Numbered from the stretch's first letter, positions 43,788 to 53,430 are shown. The stretch: DNA of 64,000 nucleotides from Rhodospirillales bacterium (GCA_016215555.1 JACRJC010000006.1:37395-101394); one strand, 5' to 3'. Program-made: numbers and translations. The notes: generated from the letters alone by a model not told the origin.

Positions 43788-44885
43788 ATGCCCCTCATGT
43801 CCGTCGAACTGCCCGAACCTCGCAACAACCCGCATCTGGAAGGCCATGACGAGGCCGAACAGGCCTTTCTGGGCGCCTGGAACACCAAGCGGTTGGCGCA
43901 TGCCTGGCTGTTGACCGGTCCCAAGGGCATCGGCAAGGCGACGCTGGCCTATCGCATCGCCCGTTTCGTGCTCGATCAGGGCCGGTTCGAGGGGCAGGGG
44001 GCGGGGCTGTTCGGCGCTCCGCCACCGCCCACCAGCCTGTTCATGGCTCCCGAGGAGCCGCTTTTCCATCGCATTTCCATGGGCGGCCACCTCGATTGCA
44101 AGGTGGTCGAGCGCGGCGTCAACGATCAGGGCAAGCCCCGGACCGAAATCGTGGTGGAAGACGTGCGCGGCTTGGGCCAGTTCCTGAGCCTGACGCCGGC
44201 CGAGGGCGGCTGGCGTCTGGTGATCGTCGATGCGGTCGATGAAATGAACCGCTCGGCCGCCAACGCCATCTTGAAATTGTTGGAGGAACCCCCGGCGCGC
44301 TCGCTGTTGCTGCTGGTCTGCCATCAGCCCGGGCGCATCCTGCCGACCATTCGCTCGCGTTGCCGCCGTTTGGCCCTGTCGCCCTTGCCCGAAGATCTGT
44401 CGGTGCGCCTGATGGGCCGCTATGCCCCTGAAATACCATCCGAAGAGGCGCGGTCCCTGATCCGTCTGGCCGAGGGCAGCCTGGGCAGGGCGTTGGATTT
44501 GCACGCCGAGGGCGGGCTGGGGCTGTACCGCGAAATGATCGATCTTTTGAAAGCTGTGCCCCGGATGGACATTCCGGCCCTGCACGCCTTTGGCGACCGT
44601 TTGTCCCGGGCCGACGGGGCCATGGCCTTCCAGACCCTCTCCAACCTGTTCTCGGGCTGGCTGGCTCGTCTGGCCCGGCAGGGCGGCGGGGGCAGGGTGG
44701 CCGAGGTCGTGACCGGCGAGGGCGAGATCATGGCTAGGCTTCTGGCCCGCTCTTCGCTTGATCGCTGGGTGGAGCTGTGGGAAAAGCTGAACCACCAATT
44801 CCAGCGCGCCGAAGCGGTGCATCTGGATCGCAAGCAGGTCGTCCTCAGCGCCTTCCTGTCGGTGGAAAAGATTGCAGCGGGCTGA
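43788..44885 (+). CDS. holB: DNA polymerase III delta' subunit
   Basis: 365 residues of the clamp-loader AAA+ family: AWLLTGPKGIGKATLAYRIA (Walker A), IVDAVDEMNRSAANAILKLLEEP (Walker B and following helix), TIRSRCRRL. Delta' is part of the complex that opens and loads the beta clamp. The zinc-finger Cys set found in many homologues is not visible between the Walker motifs, as is common in alphaproteobacteria. ATG at 43788 or 43797. Confidence 0.93.
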   Translation: MPLMSVELPEPRNNPHLEGHDEAEQAFLGAWNTKRLAHAWLLTGPKGIGKATLAYRIARFVLDQGRFEGQGAGLFGAPPPPTSLFMAPEEPLFHRISMGGHLDCKVVERGVNDQGKPRTEIVVEDVRGLGQFLSLTPAEGGWRLVIVDAVDEMNRSAANAILKLLEEPPARSLLLLVCHQPGRILPTIRSRCRRLALSPLPEDLSVRLMGRYAPEIPSEEARSLIRLAEGSLGRALDLHAEGGLGLYREMIDLLKAVPRMDIPALHAFGDRLSRADGAMAFQTLSNLFSGWLARLARQGGGGRVAEVVTGEGEIMARLLARSSLDRWVELWEKLNHQFQRAEAVHLDRKQVVLSAFLSVEKIAAG

Positions 44886-44897
44886 GTAGGAATCTCC

Positions 44898-45014
44898 GCC
44901 TCCCCCTTCGAGACGCGCTTCGCGCTCCTCAGGGTGAGGAAATGGTAAGCCTCAGAGTGAGGAAATAGTAAGTCTCATCCTGAGGAGGGCCAGAGGCCCG
45001 TCTCGAAGGATGAG
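44898..45014. repeat. REP/BIME-like pair of inverted hairpins, copy 3
   Basis: CCTTCGAGACGCGCTTCGCGCTCCTCAGGGTGAGG-type unit at 44898-44940 and the opposed unit (TCATCCTGAGGAGGGCC...GGCCCGTCTCGAAGGATGA) at 44974-45014. The second has a nearly perfect stem (TCATCCT/AGGATGA outside, GGGCC/GGCCC inside). They sit directly before the metG ribosome binding site. Confidence 0.85.
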
Positions 45015-45037
45015 TACCGCAAAAAAGGAAAATAGCT

Positions 45038-46582
45038 TTGCTTTCCAAAACTTTCTACATCACGACGCCGATCTATTACGTCAATGACGCGCCGCATATC
45101 GGGCATGCCTATACCTCGCTGGCCTGCGACGTCATGGCGCGCTTCAAGCGCCTGGACGGCTTTGACGTCAAGTTCCTGACCGGCACCGACGAACATGGCC
45201 AGAAGGTCGAGAAATCGGCCGAGGCCCAAGGTGTTGCGCCCAAGGACTTCACCGACAAAGTGTCGCAGAACTTCCGCGACATGGCGGCCCAGATGGGCTA
45301 TTCGAACGACGACTTCATCCGCACCACCGAGGAGCGCCACACCCGTTCCTGCCAGGCCCTGTGGACCGAGTTGGAGAAGCAGGGCGAAATCTTTCTCGGC
45401 GCCTATGAGGGCTGGTACGCGGTCCGGGACGAGGCCTTCTATACCGAAAGCGAACTGACGGTCGGACCCGACGGCAAGAAGCGCGCTCCCTCGGGGGCCG
45501 AGGTCGAATGGGTCAAGGAGCCCAGCTATTTCTTCCGCCTCTCGGCCTGGCAGGACCGGCTGCTGGCCCATTACGAGGCCAATCCAGACTTCATCGGCCC
45601 CAATTCGCGCCGCAACGAGGTCATCAGCTTCGTGAAGGGCGGTCTTTTGGACCTTTCGGTGTCGCGCACCACCTTCGGCTGGGGCATTCCGGTGCCGGGC
45701 AATCCCCAGCATGTCATGTATGTCTGGCTGGACGCGCTGACCAACTACATCACCGCCGTCGGCTTTCCCGACCAGAGCGGCGACTATGCCCGCTATTGGC
45801 CCGCCGATCTGCATATGGTGGGCAAGGACATCATCCGCTTTCATGCCGTTTATTGGCCGGCCTTCCTGATGGCGGCGGGGCTGGAACCTCCCAAGCGCGT
45901 CTATGCCCATGGCTGGTGGACCATCGAAGGCCAGAAGATGAGCAAAAGCCTGGGCAATGTGATTTCGCCCTCCGCCCTGGTCGAGCGTTATGGCCTTGAT
46001 CCGGTTCGTTTCTTCCTGCTGCGCGAAATGCCTTTCGGCTCGGACGGCGATTTTTCGCATCGCTCGATGGTGGGGCGCCTGAATACCGAGCTGGCCAATG
46101 ACCTGGGCAATCTGGCCCAGCGTTCGCTATCGATGATCAACAAGAATTGCGGGGCTGCTCTTCCCGTGCCAGGCCCTTTTACGGATGAGGACAGGGCCAT
46201 GCTTGACCCGGCTCGCGGGCTTTTGGAACGCCTGCGGCCCGCCATCGACAACCAGGCTTTCAACGAGGCGCTGGAAGCGGTGTGGGTGCAGGTACGCGCG
46301 GCCAATGTCTATGTCGATCGCCAGGCCCCCTGGGCTCTGAAAAAGACCGATCCCGAACGCATGGGCACGGTGCTGTATGTCCTTGCCGAGACGGTGCGCT
46401 GCATCGGCTTGATCCTGCAACCCTTCATGCCCGCTTCCATGAATAGGTTGCTGGATCAGTTGGCGGTTCCGGCCGACCAGCGGGACTTCTCGTCCTTTGC
46501 CAAGGCGCTGGCGGGTGGAACGCCCTTGACAGCGCCGCAAGGCCTGTTCCCGCGCTATCAGGAAGAAGAGGCCGCGTCCTAA
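45038..46582 (+). CDS. metG: methionyl-tRNA synthetase
   Basis: 514 residues, class I synthetase. HIGH motif is HIGHAY, KMSKS motif is KMSKSLGNV; FYITTPIYYVNDAPHIGH is the family opening. The zinc-binding Cys knuckles of the long form are absent and there is no C-terminal tRNA-binding domain, so this is the short form usual in alphaproteobacteria. The start is TTG at 45038, seven bases after AAAAAGGAAA; no ATG is available near it. The next gene starts immediately after the stop. Confidence 0.96.
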   Translation: MLSKTFYITTPIYYVNDAPHIGHAYTSLACDVMARFKRLDGFDVKFLTGTDEHGQKVEKSAEAQGVAPKDFTDKVSQNFRDMAAQMGYSNDDFIRTTEERHTRSCQALWTELEKQGEIFLGAYEGWYAVRDEAFYTESELTVGPDGKKRAPSGAEVEWVKEPSYFFRLSAWQDRLLAHYEANPDFIGPNSRRNEVISFVKGGLLDLSVSRTTFGWGIPVPGNPQHVMYVWLDALTNYITAVGFPDQSGDYARYWPADLHMVGKDIIRFHAVYWPAFLMAAGLEPPKRVYAHGWWTIEGQKMSKSLGNVISPSALVERYGLDPVRFFLLREMPFGSDGDFSHRSMVGRLNTELANDLGNLAQRSLSMINKNCGAALPVPGPFTDEDRAMLDPARGLLERLRPAIDNQAFNEALEAVWVQVRAANVYVDRQAPWALKKTDPERMGTVLYVLAETVRCIGLILQPFMPASMNRLLDQLAVPADQRDFSSFAKALAGGTPLTAPQGLFPRYQEEEAAS

Positions 46583-46583
46583 C

Positions 46584-47366
46584 TTGTTCATCGACAGCCA
46601 TTGCCATCTCGATTTCCCAGACTTCCAGGCCGACCTCAATGCCGTGCTGGCCGAGGCCAAGGCCTCGAATGTCGGCTTGATGCTGACCATCGGCACCAGG
46701 CTGTCCAAGTTCCAGCCGGTGCTGGCCATCGCCTCGGCGCATGAGAATGTCTGGTGCACGGCCGGCGTCCATCCGCACGAGGCCGGGGTCGAGGAAGCGC
46801 TGTGTACGGTCGAACGCCTGGTCGAACTGTCCCGCCATCCCAAGGTGGTGGGATTCGGCGAGACTGGGCTGGATTTCTTCTACGACCATAGCCCCAGGGA
46901 CGCCCAGGAGCGGCTGTTCCGCCTGCATTGCGAGGCGGCGCGCCAGACCGGCCTGCCGGTGGTGGTTCATACCCGCGACGCCGACGACGACACAAGGCGC
47001 ATTCTGGTCGAGGAACAGATCAAGGGGCCATTTCCGGGGTTGATTCACTGCTTCAGTTCCGGCCAGAAACTGGCTGATTTCGCAGTTGAAATCGGATTCC
47101 ATATGTCGTTCTCGGGGATCCTCACCTTCAAGAAGGCCGAAGCGCTTCAGGAGGTGGCCCGGCAGGCGCCTCTCGAGCGCATTCTGATTGAAACCGACTC
47201 TCCCTATCTGGCGCCGATGCCGTTCCGGGGCAAGCGCAACCAGCCCGCCTATGTTCCCCGCGTGGCCGCCAAGCTGGCTGCACTCAAGGGCTTGGGGCTG
47301 GCCGAGGTGGAGCAGGCGACGACCGACAACTTCTTTCGCCTTTTTGCCAAGGTTCCTCGGCCATGA
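46584..47366 (+). CDS. TatD-family metal-dependent hydrolase
   Basis: 260 residues. FIDSHCHLDFPDF carries the first metal ligands (HxH); GVHPHEA, GFGETGLDFFYDHS (Glu), VVHTRDADDDT, GLIHCFSS and ETDSPYLAP are family signatures. TatD proteins are 3'-5' exonucleases/DNases of the amidohydrolase fold. The start is TTG at 46584, one base after the metG stop, behind GGAAGAAGAGG. The end overlaps the MBL gene (ATGA). Confidence 0.93.
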   Translation: MFIDSHCHLDFPDFQADLNAVLAEAKASNVGLMLTIGTRLSKFQPVLAIASAHENVWCTAGVHPHEAGVEEALCTVERLVELSRHPKVVGFGETGLDFFYDHSPRDAQERLFRLHCEAARQTGLPVVVHTRDADDDTRRILVEEQIKGPFPGLIHCFSSGQKLADFAVEIGFHMSFSGILTFKKAEALQEVARQAPLERILIETDSPYLAPMPFRGKRNQPAYVPRVAAKLAALKGLGLAEVEQATTDNFFRLFAKVPRP

Positions 47367-48139
47367 TCCGGGCCGTGGTCCTGGGCTCGGGCGGAGCCAC
47401 CGGCGTTCCCATGATCGGGCGCGGCTGGGGCAAATGCGATCCCGACAATCCCAAGAACCGGCGAAAAAGGCCAAGCCTTTTGGTTCAAACGGATAGCCTC
47501 AATATCTTGATCGACACATCCCCCGATCTACGCCAGCAGTTGTTGGATGCCGATATCAGCCGCCTGGATGCCGTTCTCTATACGCATGGCCATGCCGACC
47601 ATCTGCATGGCATCGACGATCTGCGCGACGTCAATCGCTGCATGCATGATTGGATCGACGGCTGGGCCGATGCCGGGACCATGAAGGCTATCCGGGAGCG
47701 GTTCTCCTATGTCTTCGAGCCTCAGCATCCGGAGGCCAAGGTCATCTACAAACCTTTGTTAAGGCCGCATATTATCGATGGCCCATTCGATCTCAAGGGC
47801 CTGCCGGTGGTGCCGATACCGCTCGATCACGGCTATTCGACCAGCATGGGCTTTCGTTTCGGTCCCTTGGCCTATACCACCGATGTCGTGCGCCTGGACG
47901 AGGCCGGCTTCAAGGCACTGGAGGGGGTAGGGACTTGGATCGTCTCATGCACCGTCGATTTCCCGCATGAGACCCATGCCGAATTATCGGTGATCCTGGA
48001 CTGGGTCGAGCGCGTGAAACCCCAGCGCGCCGTGCTGACCCATCTGTCTTATCACTTCGATTACGAGGCCCTGAAGGCGCGGCTGCCGTCGCATATCGAG
48101 CCTGGTTATGACGGCATGGTTATTGATGTCGTGTCATAG
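47363..48139 (+). CDS. metallo-beta-lactamase-fold hydrolase (PhnP-like)
   Basis: 258 residues. The metal site is LYTHGHADHLHGIDDLR; further ligands are in LDHGYSTSMGF, TDVVRLDEAG and LTHLSYH. It resembles PhnP-type cyclic phosphodiesterases, but there is no phn operon here. In alphaproteobacteria it is a constant partner of metG-tatD. The substrate is unknown. Confidence 0.88.
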   Translation: MIRAVVLGSGGATGVPMIGRGWGKCDPDNPKNRRKRPSLLVQTDSLNILIDTSPDLRQQLLDADISRLDAVLYTHGHADHLHGIDDLRDVNRCMHDWIDGWADAGTMKAIRERFSYVFEPQHPEAKVIYKPLLRPHIIDGPFDLKGLPVVPIPLDHGYSTSMGFRFGPLAYTTDVVRLDEAGFKALEGVGTWIVSCTVDFPHETHAELSVILDWVERVKPQRAVLTHLSYHFDYEALKARLPSHIEPGYDGMVIDVVS

Positions 48140-48372
48140 GTTGTTAGCGCAATAGATTGTTGCCTTTGCATTATTTTAGATGTTTTTTTGGTTACCATTT
48201 CTTCCATAATATACATTATGCGACAAACTGGGATCCTGAATTCTTGAGTCCCTTCAACGGCACTATTGAAAGAATGAATATCTCACAAGGCACACCCTTC
48301 CCATCCAGGAGGAGTCTCCAGATTGACGACAGAACCAACCAGACCTATCATCATTAACAAGGAGACAGCCCC

Positions 48373-48606
48373 ATGAGCGCTTCAGCCGTCCTCAAACTAC
48401 AACATGCCGGCTTCACCAACGATCAGGTCGAAGCCCTGGCTGAATTCATGGACGAACGAACCGCCACAAAAGAAGATATGGTTAAAGCGGAAGCATCGAT
48501 CCGCCGCGACATGCTGGAAATGAAGGTCGAACTCATCAAATGGTACGTTGCAGGATGGTTCGCAACCGCAGGCATGGTCATTGCCGCCTTGAAATTCTTA
48601 GGCTGA
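48373..48606 (+). CDS. small coiled-coil membrane protein (DUF1640-like)
   Basis: 77 residues. An N-terminal region (LQHAGFTNDQVEALAEFMDE) leads to a short coiled coil (TKEDMVKAEASIRRDMLEMKVELIKW) and one C-terminal membrane segment (VAGWFATAGMVIAALKF). The pattern fits DUF1640/CCDC90-like short proteins, some of which lie in toxin-antitoxin-like or mobile settings; the function is unknown. AAGGAGACAGCCCC before the ATG is a strong ribosome binding site and a terminator follows, so this is a real single gene. Confidence 0.75.
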   Translation: MSASAVLKLQHAGFTNDQVEALAEFMDERTATKEDMVKAEASIRRDMLEMKVELIKWYVAGWFATAGMVIAALKFLG

Positions 48607-48616
48607 TCGAACAACA

Positions 48617-48638
48617 AAGGGGCCTTCGGGCCCCTTTT
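48617..48638 (+). terminator. rho-independent terminator with UUCG loop
   Basis: AAGGGGCC-TTCG-GGCCCCTT followed by TT, starting ten bases after the small-protein stop. The tetraloop makes the hairpin very stable. Confidence 0.85.
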
Positions 48639-48692
48639 CCATTTCTAAATCAACTCGCACAAGCCGAGAGAGATTCCCATACCTCTTGTGAT

Positions 48693-48711
48693 GAAAATGA
48701 TTTGCATTATG
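48693..48711. promoter_or_regulatory. Fur-box-like operator before the iron ABC transporter
   Basis: GAAAATGATTTGCATTATG matches the 19-bp Fur consensus GATAATGATAATCATTATC at 14 positions. It lies about 45 bases before the permease ATG at 48755. Control by Fur (or another alphaproteobacterial iron regulator) would fit a ferric-iron importer. Confidence 0.6.
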
Positions 48712-48754
48712 ATGTTGTCGCCGACCTTTCACGTCTTGCCTTCTGCCCCATGCG

Positions 48755-50446
48755 ATGACGATTCCCCAATTTCTGGCCAAGCCGTTCTGGCCTAGGTCAT
48801 TTGACGGCATTCTGTCCGTCTGGCCTTGGCTGGCCCTGACGACGGGGCTCGGCATCGCCATGCCTGTTCTCTTCGTCGCCGGAAATCTATTTGTTCCCAG
48901 CACCGAATTATGGACCCATCTGGCCGAAACGGTCCTGGCCGGCTATGTCGTCAATTCCTTGTGGCTGATGTTGGGGGTCAGTTTCGGTGTCACCATCGGC
49001 GGCGTCGGTACCGCCTGGCTGGTGACCATGTGCCGCTTTCCGGGCTCGCGCCTGCTGGAATGGGCTCAACTCCTACCCCTGGCCATGCCAGCCTATGTGG
49101 TCGCCTATGCCTATACCTGGCTGCTCGACTATGCGGGTCCGCTGCAAAGCTTGATTAGAACCCTCTTCGGCTGGACATCGGCACGAGACTACTGGTTTTT
49201 TGAAATTCGTTCTCTGGGCGGCGCCATTCTAGTGATGTCCCTGGTTCTTTACCCCTATGTCTATCTGCTGGCCCGCTCGGCCTTTCTGGAACAATCCGTC
49301 TGCGTGCTGGAGGCCAGCCGGACGCTGGGTCAAAGTCCTTGGCGGGCCTTCTGGCGGGTCGCCCTGCCCCTGGCCCGGCCTTCCATCGCCGCCGGGGTCG
49401 CTCTGGCCCTGATGGAGACGCTGAATGATTTCGGCACCGTCCATTATTTCGCCGTCGATACTTTCACCACCGGCATCTATCGAACTTGGCTGGGCATGGG
49501 CCAGCCCGCCGCCGCCGGACAGCTAGGCGCCGTGCTGATGCTGTTCATCCTGGGCCTGCTGCTCCTCGAGCGGTTTTCAAGGGGTGCCGCCCGGCATCAC
49601 CACACCACCGGGCGCTATCGCAATCTGCCTAAGGTGCGCCTGACCCCCTTCCCGGCTTTTCTGGCTTTGGCATTTTGCGGGCTTGCCGTTCTGCTGGGAT
49701 TCCTGATTCCGGCAGGCCTTCTCTGCGTCATGGCGATTGGCAGCTACAACACTGAAATATCATCTGAATTCATATATTTCGCTCGGAACAGCCTGATCCT
49801 GGCCCTGATTACCGGCCTGCTTGCGGTTCTGCTGGCGCTGATCTTGGGCTATGCCCAGCGTCTCCATCCGACGAAACTGATCAGAACCTGCTTGCGCCTC
49901 TCGGCATTGGGTTATGCCATTCCGGGGTCGGTGATCGCTATCGGCATTCTTGTTCCGCTGATTTCTTTGGATAAGGCGATCTCGACGGCTCTTGCTCAGT
50001 TTTTCGGCATCGACCTTGGCGGACTGGTGCTGACCGGCAGCATCGGCGCCCTGATCTATGCTTATTGCGTCCGTTTCCTGGCCATCTCGGTTCAGACGGT
50101 CGAAGCCAGTCTGTCCAAGGTGACCCCCTCGCTCGAGGCGGCGGCCAGAACGCTGGGGCTCAACGCCTTCAAAAGGCTGACCAAGGTCCACATGCCGGTC
50201 ATCCGGGGCAGCCTGTTGACCGCCGGCCTGCTTGTTTTCGTCGATGTCATGAAGGAACTGCCGGCCACCCTGATCATGCGCCCCTTCAATTTCGATACGT
50301 TGGCGACCAAGGTTTTCATGCTGGCTTCCGACGAACGATTGGCCGAAGCTGCCTTTCCGGCCCTGGCCATTGTGGCCGTGGGCTTGCTGCCGGTGGTCTT
50401 GCTTTCGTCGGCCATTGCCCACTCCCGCCCCGGCGAGGACTCCTGA
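48755..50446 (+). CDS. fbpB: ferric-iron ABC transporter permease (FbpB-type, double domain)
   Basis: 563 residues with about 12 membrane segments in two permease halves. Each half has an ABC coupling loop: EASRTLGQSPWRAFWRVALP and EAAARTLGLNAFKRLTKVHMP. The fused two-domain layout is that of FbpB/HitB/SfuB iron permeases. It is first in an operon permease-ATPase-binding protein, the reverse of the common fbpABC order, behind a Fur-like site. Its stop overlaps the ATPase start (TGATG). Confidence 0.92.
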   Translation: MTIPQFLAKPFWPRSFDGILSVWPWLALTTGLGIAMPVLFVAGNLFVPSTELWTHLAETVLAGYVVNSLWLMLGVSFGVTIGGVGTAWLVTMCRFPGSRLLEWAQLLPLAMPAYVVAYAYTWLLDYAGPLQSLIRTLFGWTSARDYWFFEIRSLGGAILVMSLVLYPYVYLLARSAFLEQSVCVLEASRTLGQSPWRAFWRVALPLARPSIAAGVALALMETLNDFGTVHYFAVDTFTTGIYRTWLGMGQPAAAGQLGAVLMLFILGLLLLERFSRGAARHHHTTGRYRNLPKVRLTPFPAFLALAFCGLAVLLGFLIPAGLLCVMAIGSYNTEISSEFIYFARNSLILALITGLLAVLLALILGYAQRLHPTKLIRTCLRLSALGYAIPGSVIAIGILVPLISLDKAISTALAQFFGIDLGGLVLTGSIGALIYAYCVRFLAISVQTVEASLSKVTPSLEAAARTLGLNAFKRLTKVHMPVIRGSLLTAGLLVFVDVMKELPATLIMRPFNFDTLATKVFMLASDERLAEAAFPALAIVAVGLLPVVLLSSAIAHSRPGEDS

Positions 50447-51507
50447 TGAGCGTCAAGGAAGGCCTGCTTCTCGAGAATGTCGTATTGGGTTTCGGCGGGC
50501 GTCGCGTCGTCGATGACGTATCTTTGACCGTCGAACCTGGCGAGCTGGTTTGCCTGTTGGGGCCTTCTGGTTGCGGCAAAACCTCGACCCTGCGACTGGC
50601 TGCCGGACTTGAAAAGCCAGACAAGGGACTCATTTTTCTGAACGGCAGGCTGGTGTCCGGCGACGGAACGCATCTGCCGCCGGAATCGCGCCATGTCGGC
50701 TTCCTGTTTCAGGACTACGCCCTGTTCCCCCATCTGAACGTGCTGGGCAATGTCGCCTTCGGCCTTGACGATCTGCCCGCTCGAGACCGCAGCCGGCAGG
50801 CCCTGGACAAATTGGAACAGGTCGGCATGCTGAGCTATGCAGATGCCTGGCCGCATCAATTGTCGGGTGGGCAGCAGCAGCGAGTGGCTTTGGCCCGCGC
50901 GCTGGCGCCCAATCCCAGCCTGATGCTTTTGGATGAGCCTTTCTCGGGCCTCGACAAGCGCCTGCGCGACCTGGTGCGCGATGAGACTTTGCATGTTCTA
51001 AAATCAAGTCGGGTTTCGACCCTGATGGTCACCCACGACCCCGAGGAAGCCATGTTCATGGCCGACCGGATCGCTGTGATGAAGGAAGGGCGGATTGTGC
51101 AATGCGACACACCGGTCAATCTTTATTCCAGACCCGCCGATCCTTTCGTGGCTTCATTCTTTGGCGAGGTGAATTCCGTAGAGGCCAAGGTCCGTGCCGG
51201 CCGGATCGAGACCTGCCTGGGTTCCTTCGATGCCCGAAATTTCATTGACGGAGCCAAGGTCGAACTTTTGATCCGCCCCGAGGCGGTCAATGTCCTTCCC
51301 GACCCCGACGGCAAAGCCGTCGTCTTGGCATCACGCCTTTTGGGACGGACCAGCCTGATCCATCTGAAGGTGGAGAATCCTGGCGGCACGCCGGTCCATC
51401 TTCATGCCCGGCTGGCCAGCCGCCTGTTGCCGCCCGAGAATTCGCGGGCGTCCCTGGAATTGGATTCCAGCCAAATCTTTTTGTTTCCAATAAGTTCAGA
51501 TGCATAA
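50446..51507 (+). CDS. fbpC: ferric-iron ABC transporter ATPase (FbpC-type)
   Basis: 353 residues. Walker A GPSGCGKTS, Q-loop FLFQDYALFPH, signature LSGGQQQRVALARAL, Walker B LMLLDEPFSGLD and switch His in VTHDPEEAM. The C-terminal part is a TOBE-like regulatory domain. It powers iron uptake by the neighbouring permease. The start overlaps the permease stop; the binding-protein gene follows after 95 bases. Confidence 0.93.
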   Translation: MSVKEGLLLENVVLGFGGRRVVDDVSLTVEPGELVCLLGPSGCGKTSTLRLAAGLEKPDKGLIFLNGRLVSGDGTHLPPESRHVGFLFQDYALFPHLNVLGNVAFGLDDLPARDRSRQALDKLEQVGMLSYADAWPHQLSGGQQQRVALARALAPNPSLMLLDEPFSGLDKRLRDLVRDETLHVLKSSRVSTLMVTHDPEEAMFMADRIAVMKEGRIVQCDTPVNLYSRPADPFVASFFGEVNSVEAKVRAGRIETCLGSFDARNFIDGAKVELLIRPEAVNVLPDPDGKAVVLASRLLGRTSLIHLKVENPGGTPVHLHARLASRLLPPENSRASLELDSSQIFLFPISSDA

Positions 51508-51602
51508 CCACACTCCTTGAAGGATAAAGGTTGACAGGAGAGGATTATGCGAATAGTTCTCAGTTGCACAATTCGCCTTCCCCACTCTTGGATGCTTAGC
51601 CC

Positions 51603-52622
51603 ATGACCTCCTCCCTCCGGCTTTCCTTGCTCCTCTTTCTTGGCCTTGCCATCGCCGCCCCCGTGCACGCGACCGAGGTCAATCTCTACTCGGCCCGCAA
51701 AGACCATTTGCTGAAGCCGGTTCTGGACGCCTTCAGTGCCAAGACCGGCATCAAGGTGAATTTGCTGTCGGCCGGCGAGGATCAGCTGCTCGAGCGCCTG
51801 AAGAACGAAGGCGCCAACAGCCCCGCCGATCTCTTCATCACCACCGATGTCGCGCATCTGCACAAGGCTCGCGTGGCTGGGGTTCTGCAACCCGCAGCCT
51901 CCGACATTCTGACCAGGAACATACCGTCGCATTACCGCGATCCTCAGGGTTACTGGTTCGGATTGTCGGCCCGCGCCCGCGTCATCTTCTACGCCAAGGA
52001 CAGGGTGAAGCCCGAGGAACTATCGACCTATGAGGATTTGGCCGATCCGAAATGGAAGGGCCGGATCTGCGTGCGCAGCTCCAGTTCCGCCTATAATCAG
52101 TCACTCCTGGGCGGGCTGGTTGCCGTTCTGGGCCCAGAAAGGGCCGAGACTTGGGCCAAGGGCCTGGTCGGCAACATGGCCCGCAAGCCGCAAGGGGGCG
52201 ACCGTGATCAGATTGCAGCCGTGGCTTCTGGTCAATGCGACCTGGCTATTGCCAATACCTACTATTATGGTGGGCTGCAAATCTCGGACAAGGCCGACGA
52301 ACGCGCGGTCGCCGCCAAAGTCGGACTGTTCTTTCCAAATCAGAAGGACCGCGGCGCTCATATGAACGTGGCCGGCGGCGGCGTCACCGCCTCGGCCAAA
52401 CACAAAACCGAAGCCGTGAAACTGCTGGAATTCCTGTCTGGTCCCGAGGCGCAGAAGATGTTTGCCGAGGCCAATAACGAATTCCCGGTCCTGCCCTCGG
52501 CCAAGCTGGCTTCCAATGTCGCGGCTTGGGGCAGCTTCAAGGGCGAAAGCATCAATGTGGCCATGCTGGGTGAGAATTCGGCCTTGGCGGTACGCATTTT
52601 TGACCGTGTCGGCTGGCGCTGA
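51603..52622 (+). CDS. fbpA: ferric-iron-binding periplasmic protein (FbpA/FutA-type)
   Basis: 339 residues with a Sec signal (LSLLLFLGLAIAAPVHA). The mature part opens EVNLYSARKDHLLKPVLDAF, as in Fe(III)-binding proteins. NTYYYGGLQ gives the paired Tyr that bind iron in this family, and GLSARARVIFYAKD and PNQKDRGAHMNVAGGG are also conserved. It delivers iron to the permease encoded upstream. The start is the ATG at 51603; no strong ribosome binding site is visible. Confidence 0.93.
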   Translation: MTSSLRLSLLLFLGLAIAAPVHATEVNLYSARKDHLLKPVLDAFSAKTGIKVNLLSAGEDQLLERLKNEGANSPADLFITTDVAHLHKARVAGVLQPAASDILTRNIPSHYRDPQGYWFGLSARARVIFYAKDRVKPEELSTYEDLADPKWKGRICVRSSSSAYNQSLLGGLVAVLGPERAETWAKGLVGNMARKPQGGDRDQIAAVASGQCDLAIANTYYYGGLQISDKADERAVAAKVGLFFPNQKDRGAHMNVAGGGVTASAKHKTEAVKLLEFLSGPEAQKMFAEANNEFPVLPSAKLASNVAAWGSFKGESINVAMLGENSALAVRIFDRVGWR

Positions 52623-52662
52623 TTCCGCTTGTGCCAGAAGAAAGGGGGGCTATGCTGCCGGC

Positions 52663-53430
52663 ATGAGCGGCCTGCCCCCCACCCCCTTGCCCCCCCTTGC
52701 CCATCTGTTGGCCGTCATGGCCCGTTTGCGCCATCCCAAGGACGGCTGTCCCTGGGATCTCGAGCAAAGCTTCGCCACCATCGTCCCCCACACCATCGAG
52801 GAAGCCTATGAGGTGGCCGAGGCCATCGAGACGGCGGACTGGGATGCCCTGAAGGATGAATTGGGCGACCTTCTCTTCCAGGTCGTCTTTTATGCCCAGT
52901 TGGGCCGCGAGCAGGGTCTGTTCGATTTCGACGCCATCGCCCTATCCATCGCCGAGAAGATGATCCGCCGCCATCCCAACGTGTTCGGGGACGCCAAGGA
53001 AGCCAGCGCCGAGGCCCAGACCAAAGCCTGGGAAATCCACAAGGAAAAGGAAAAGCCCCGGCTGGGTGCGCTTGACGGCGTGGCCGTCACCCTGCCAGCC
53101 CTGTCCAGGGCCGCCAAATTGCAAAAGCGCGCCGCCCGCAAGGGCTTCGATTGGGACTGCGCCGCCCCCGTCATCGGCAAGATGAGAGAGGAACTGGCGG
53201 AGTTGGAGGCCGAAATCGCGGCCAGGGATCAGGCCGGATTGTTCGAGGAAATGGGCGATTTGTTGTTCACCTGCGTCAATCTGGCGCGCAAGCTTGCCAT
53301 CGACCCGGAATCGGCGCTGCGCTCGGCCAACCGCAAATTCGAGCGCCGTTTCAATTCCGTCGAGGCCAGCGGAGCCGCAACGCCCGAAGCCATGGAAGCG
53401 GCCTGGGAACAAGCCAAGAAGGCTGAATGA
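52663..53430 (+). CDS. mazG: MazG nucleoside triphosphate pyrophosphohydrolase
   Basis: 255 residues with two MazG-type helical domains. HPKDGCPWDLEQSFATI and HTIEEAYEVAEAI, then DELGDLLFQVVFYAQLG, form the EExxE/ExxD metal site; the second copy has EEMGDLLFTCVNLARK. It hydrolyses NTPs or dNTPs to monophosphates and cleans the pool. The ATG at 52663 fits the family start. Its stop overlaps the MFS gene (ATGA). Confidence 0.94.
   Translation: MSGLPPTPLPPLAHLLAVMARLRHPKDGCPWDLEQSFATIVPHTIEEAYEVAEAIETADWDALKDELGDLLFQVVFYAQLGREQGLFDFDAIALSIAEKMIRRHPNVFGDAKEASAEAQTKAWEIHKEKEKPRLGALDGVAVTLPALSRAAKLQKRAARKGFDWDCAAPVIGKMREELAELEAEIAARDQAGLFEEMGDLLFTCVNLARKLAIDPESALRSANRKFERRFNSVEASGAATPEAMEAAWEQAKKAE

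Noticed and set aside
48157..48357. 66-codon frame before the small membrane protein
   Set aside because: A+T-rich leader DNA with no ribosome binding site; reads as non-coding.
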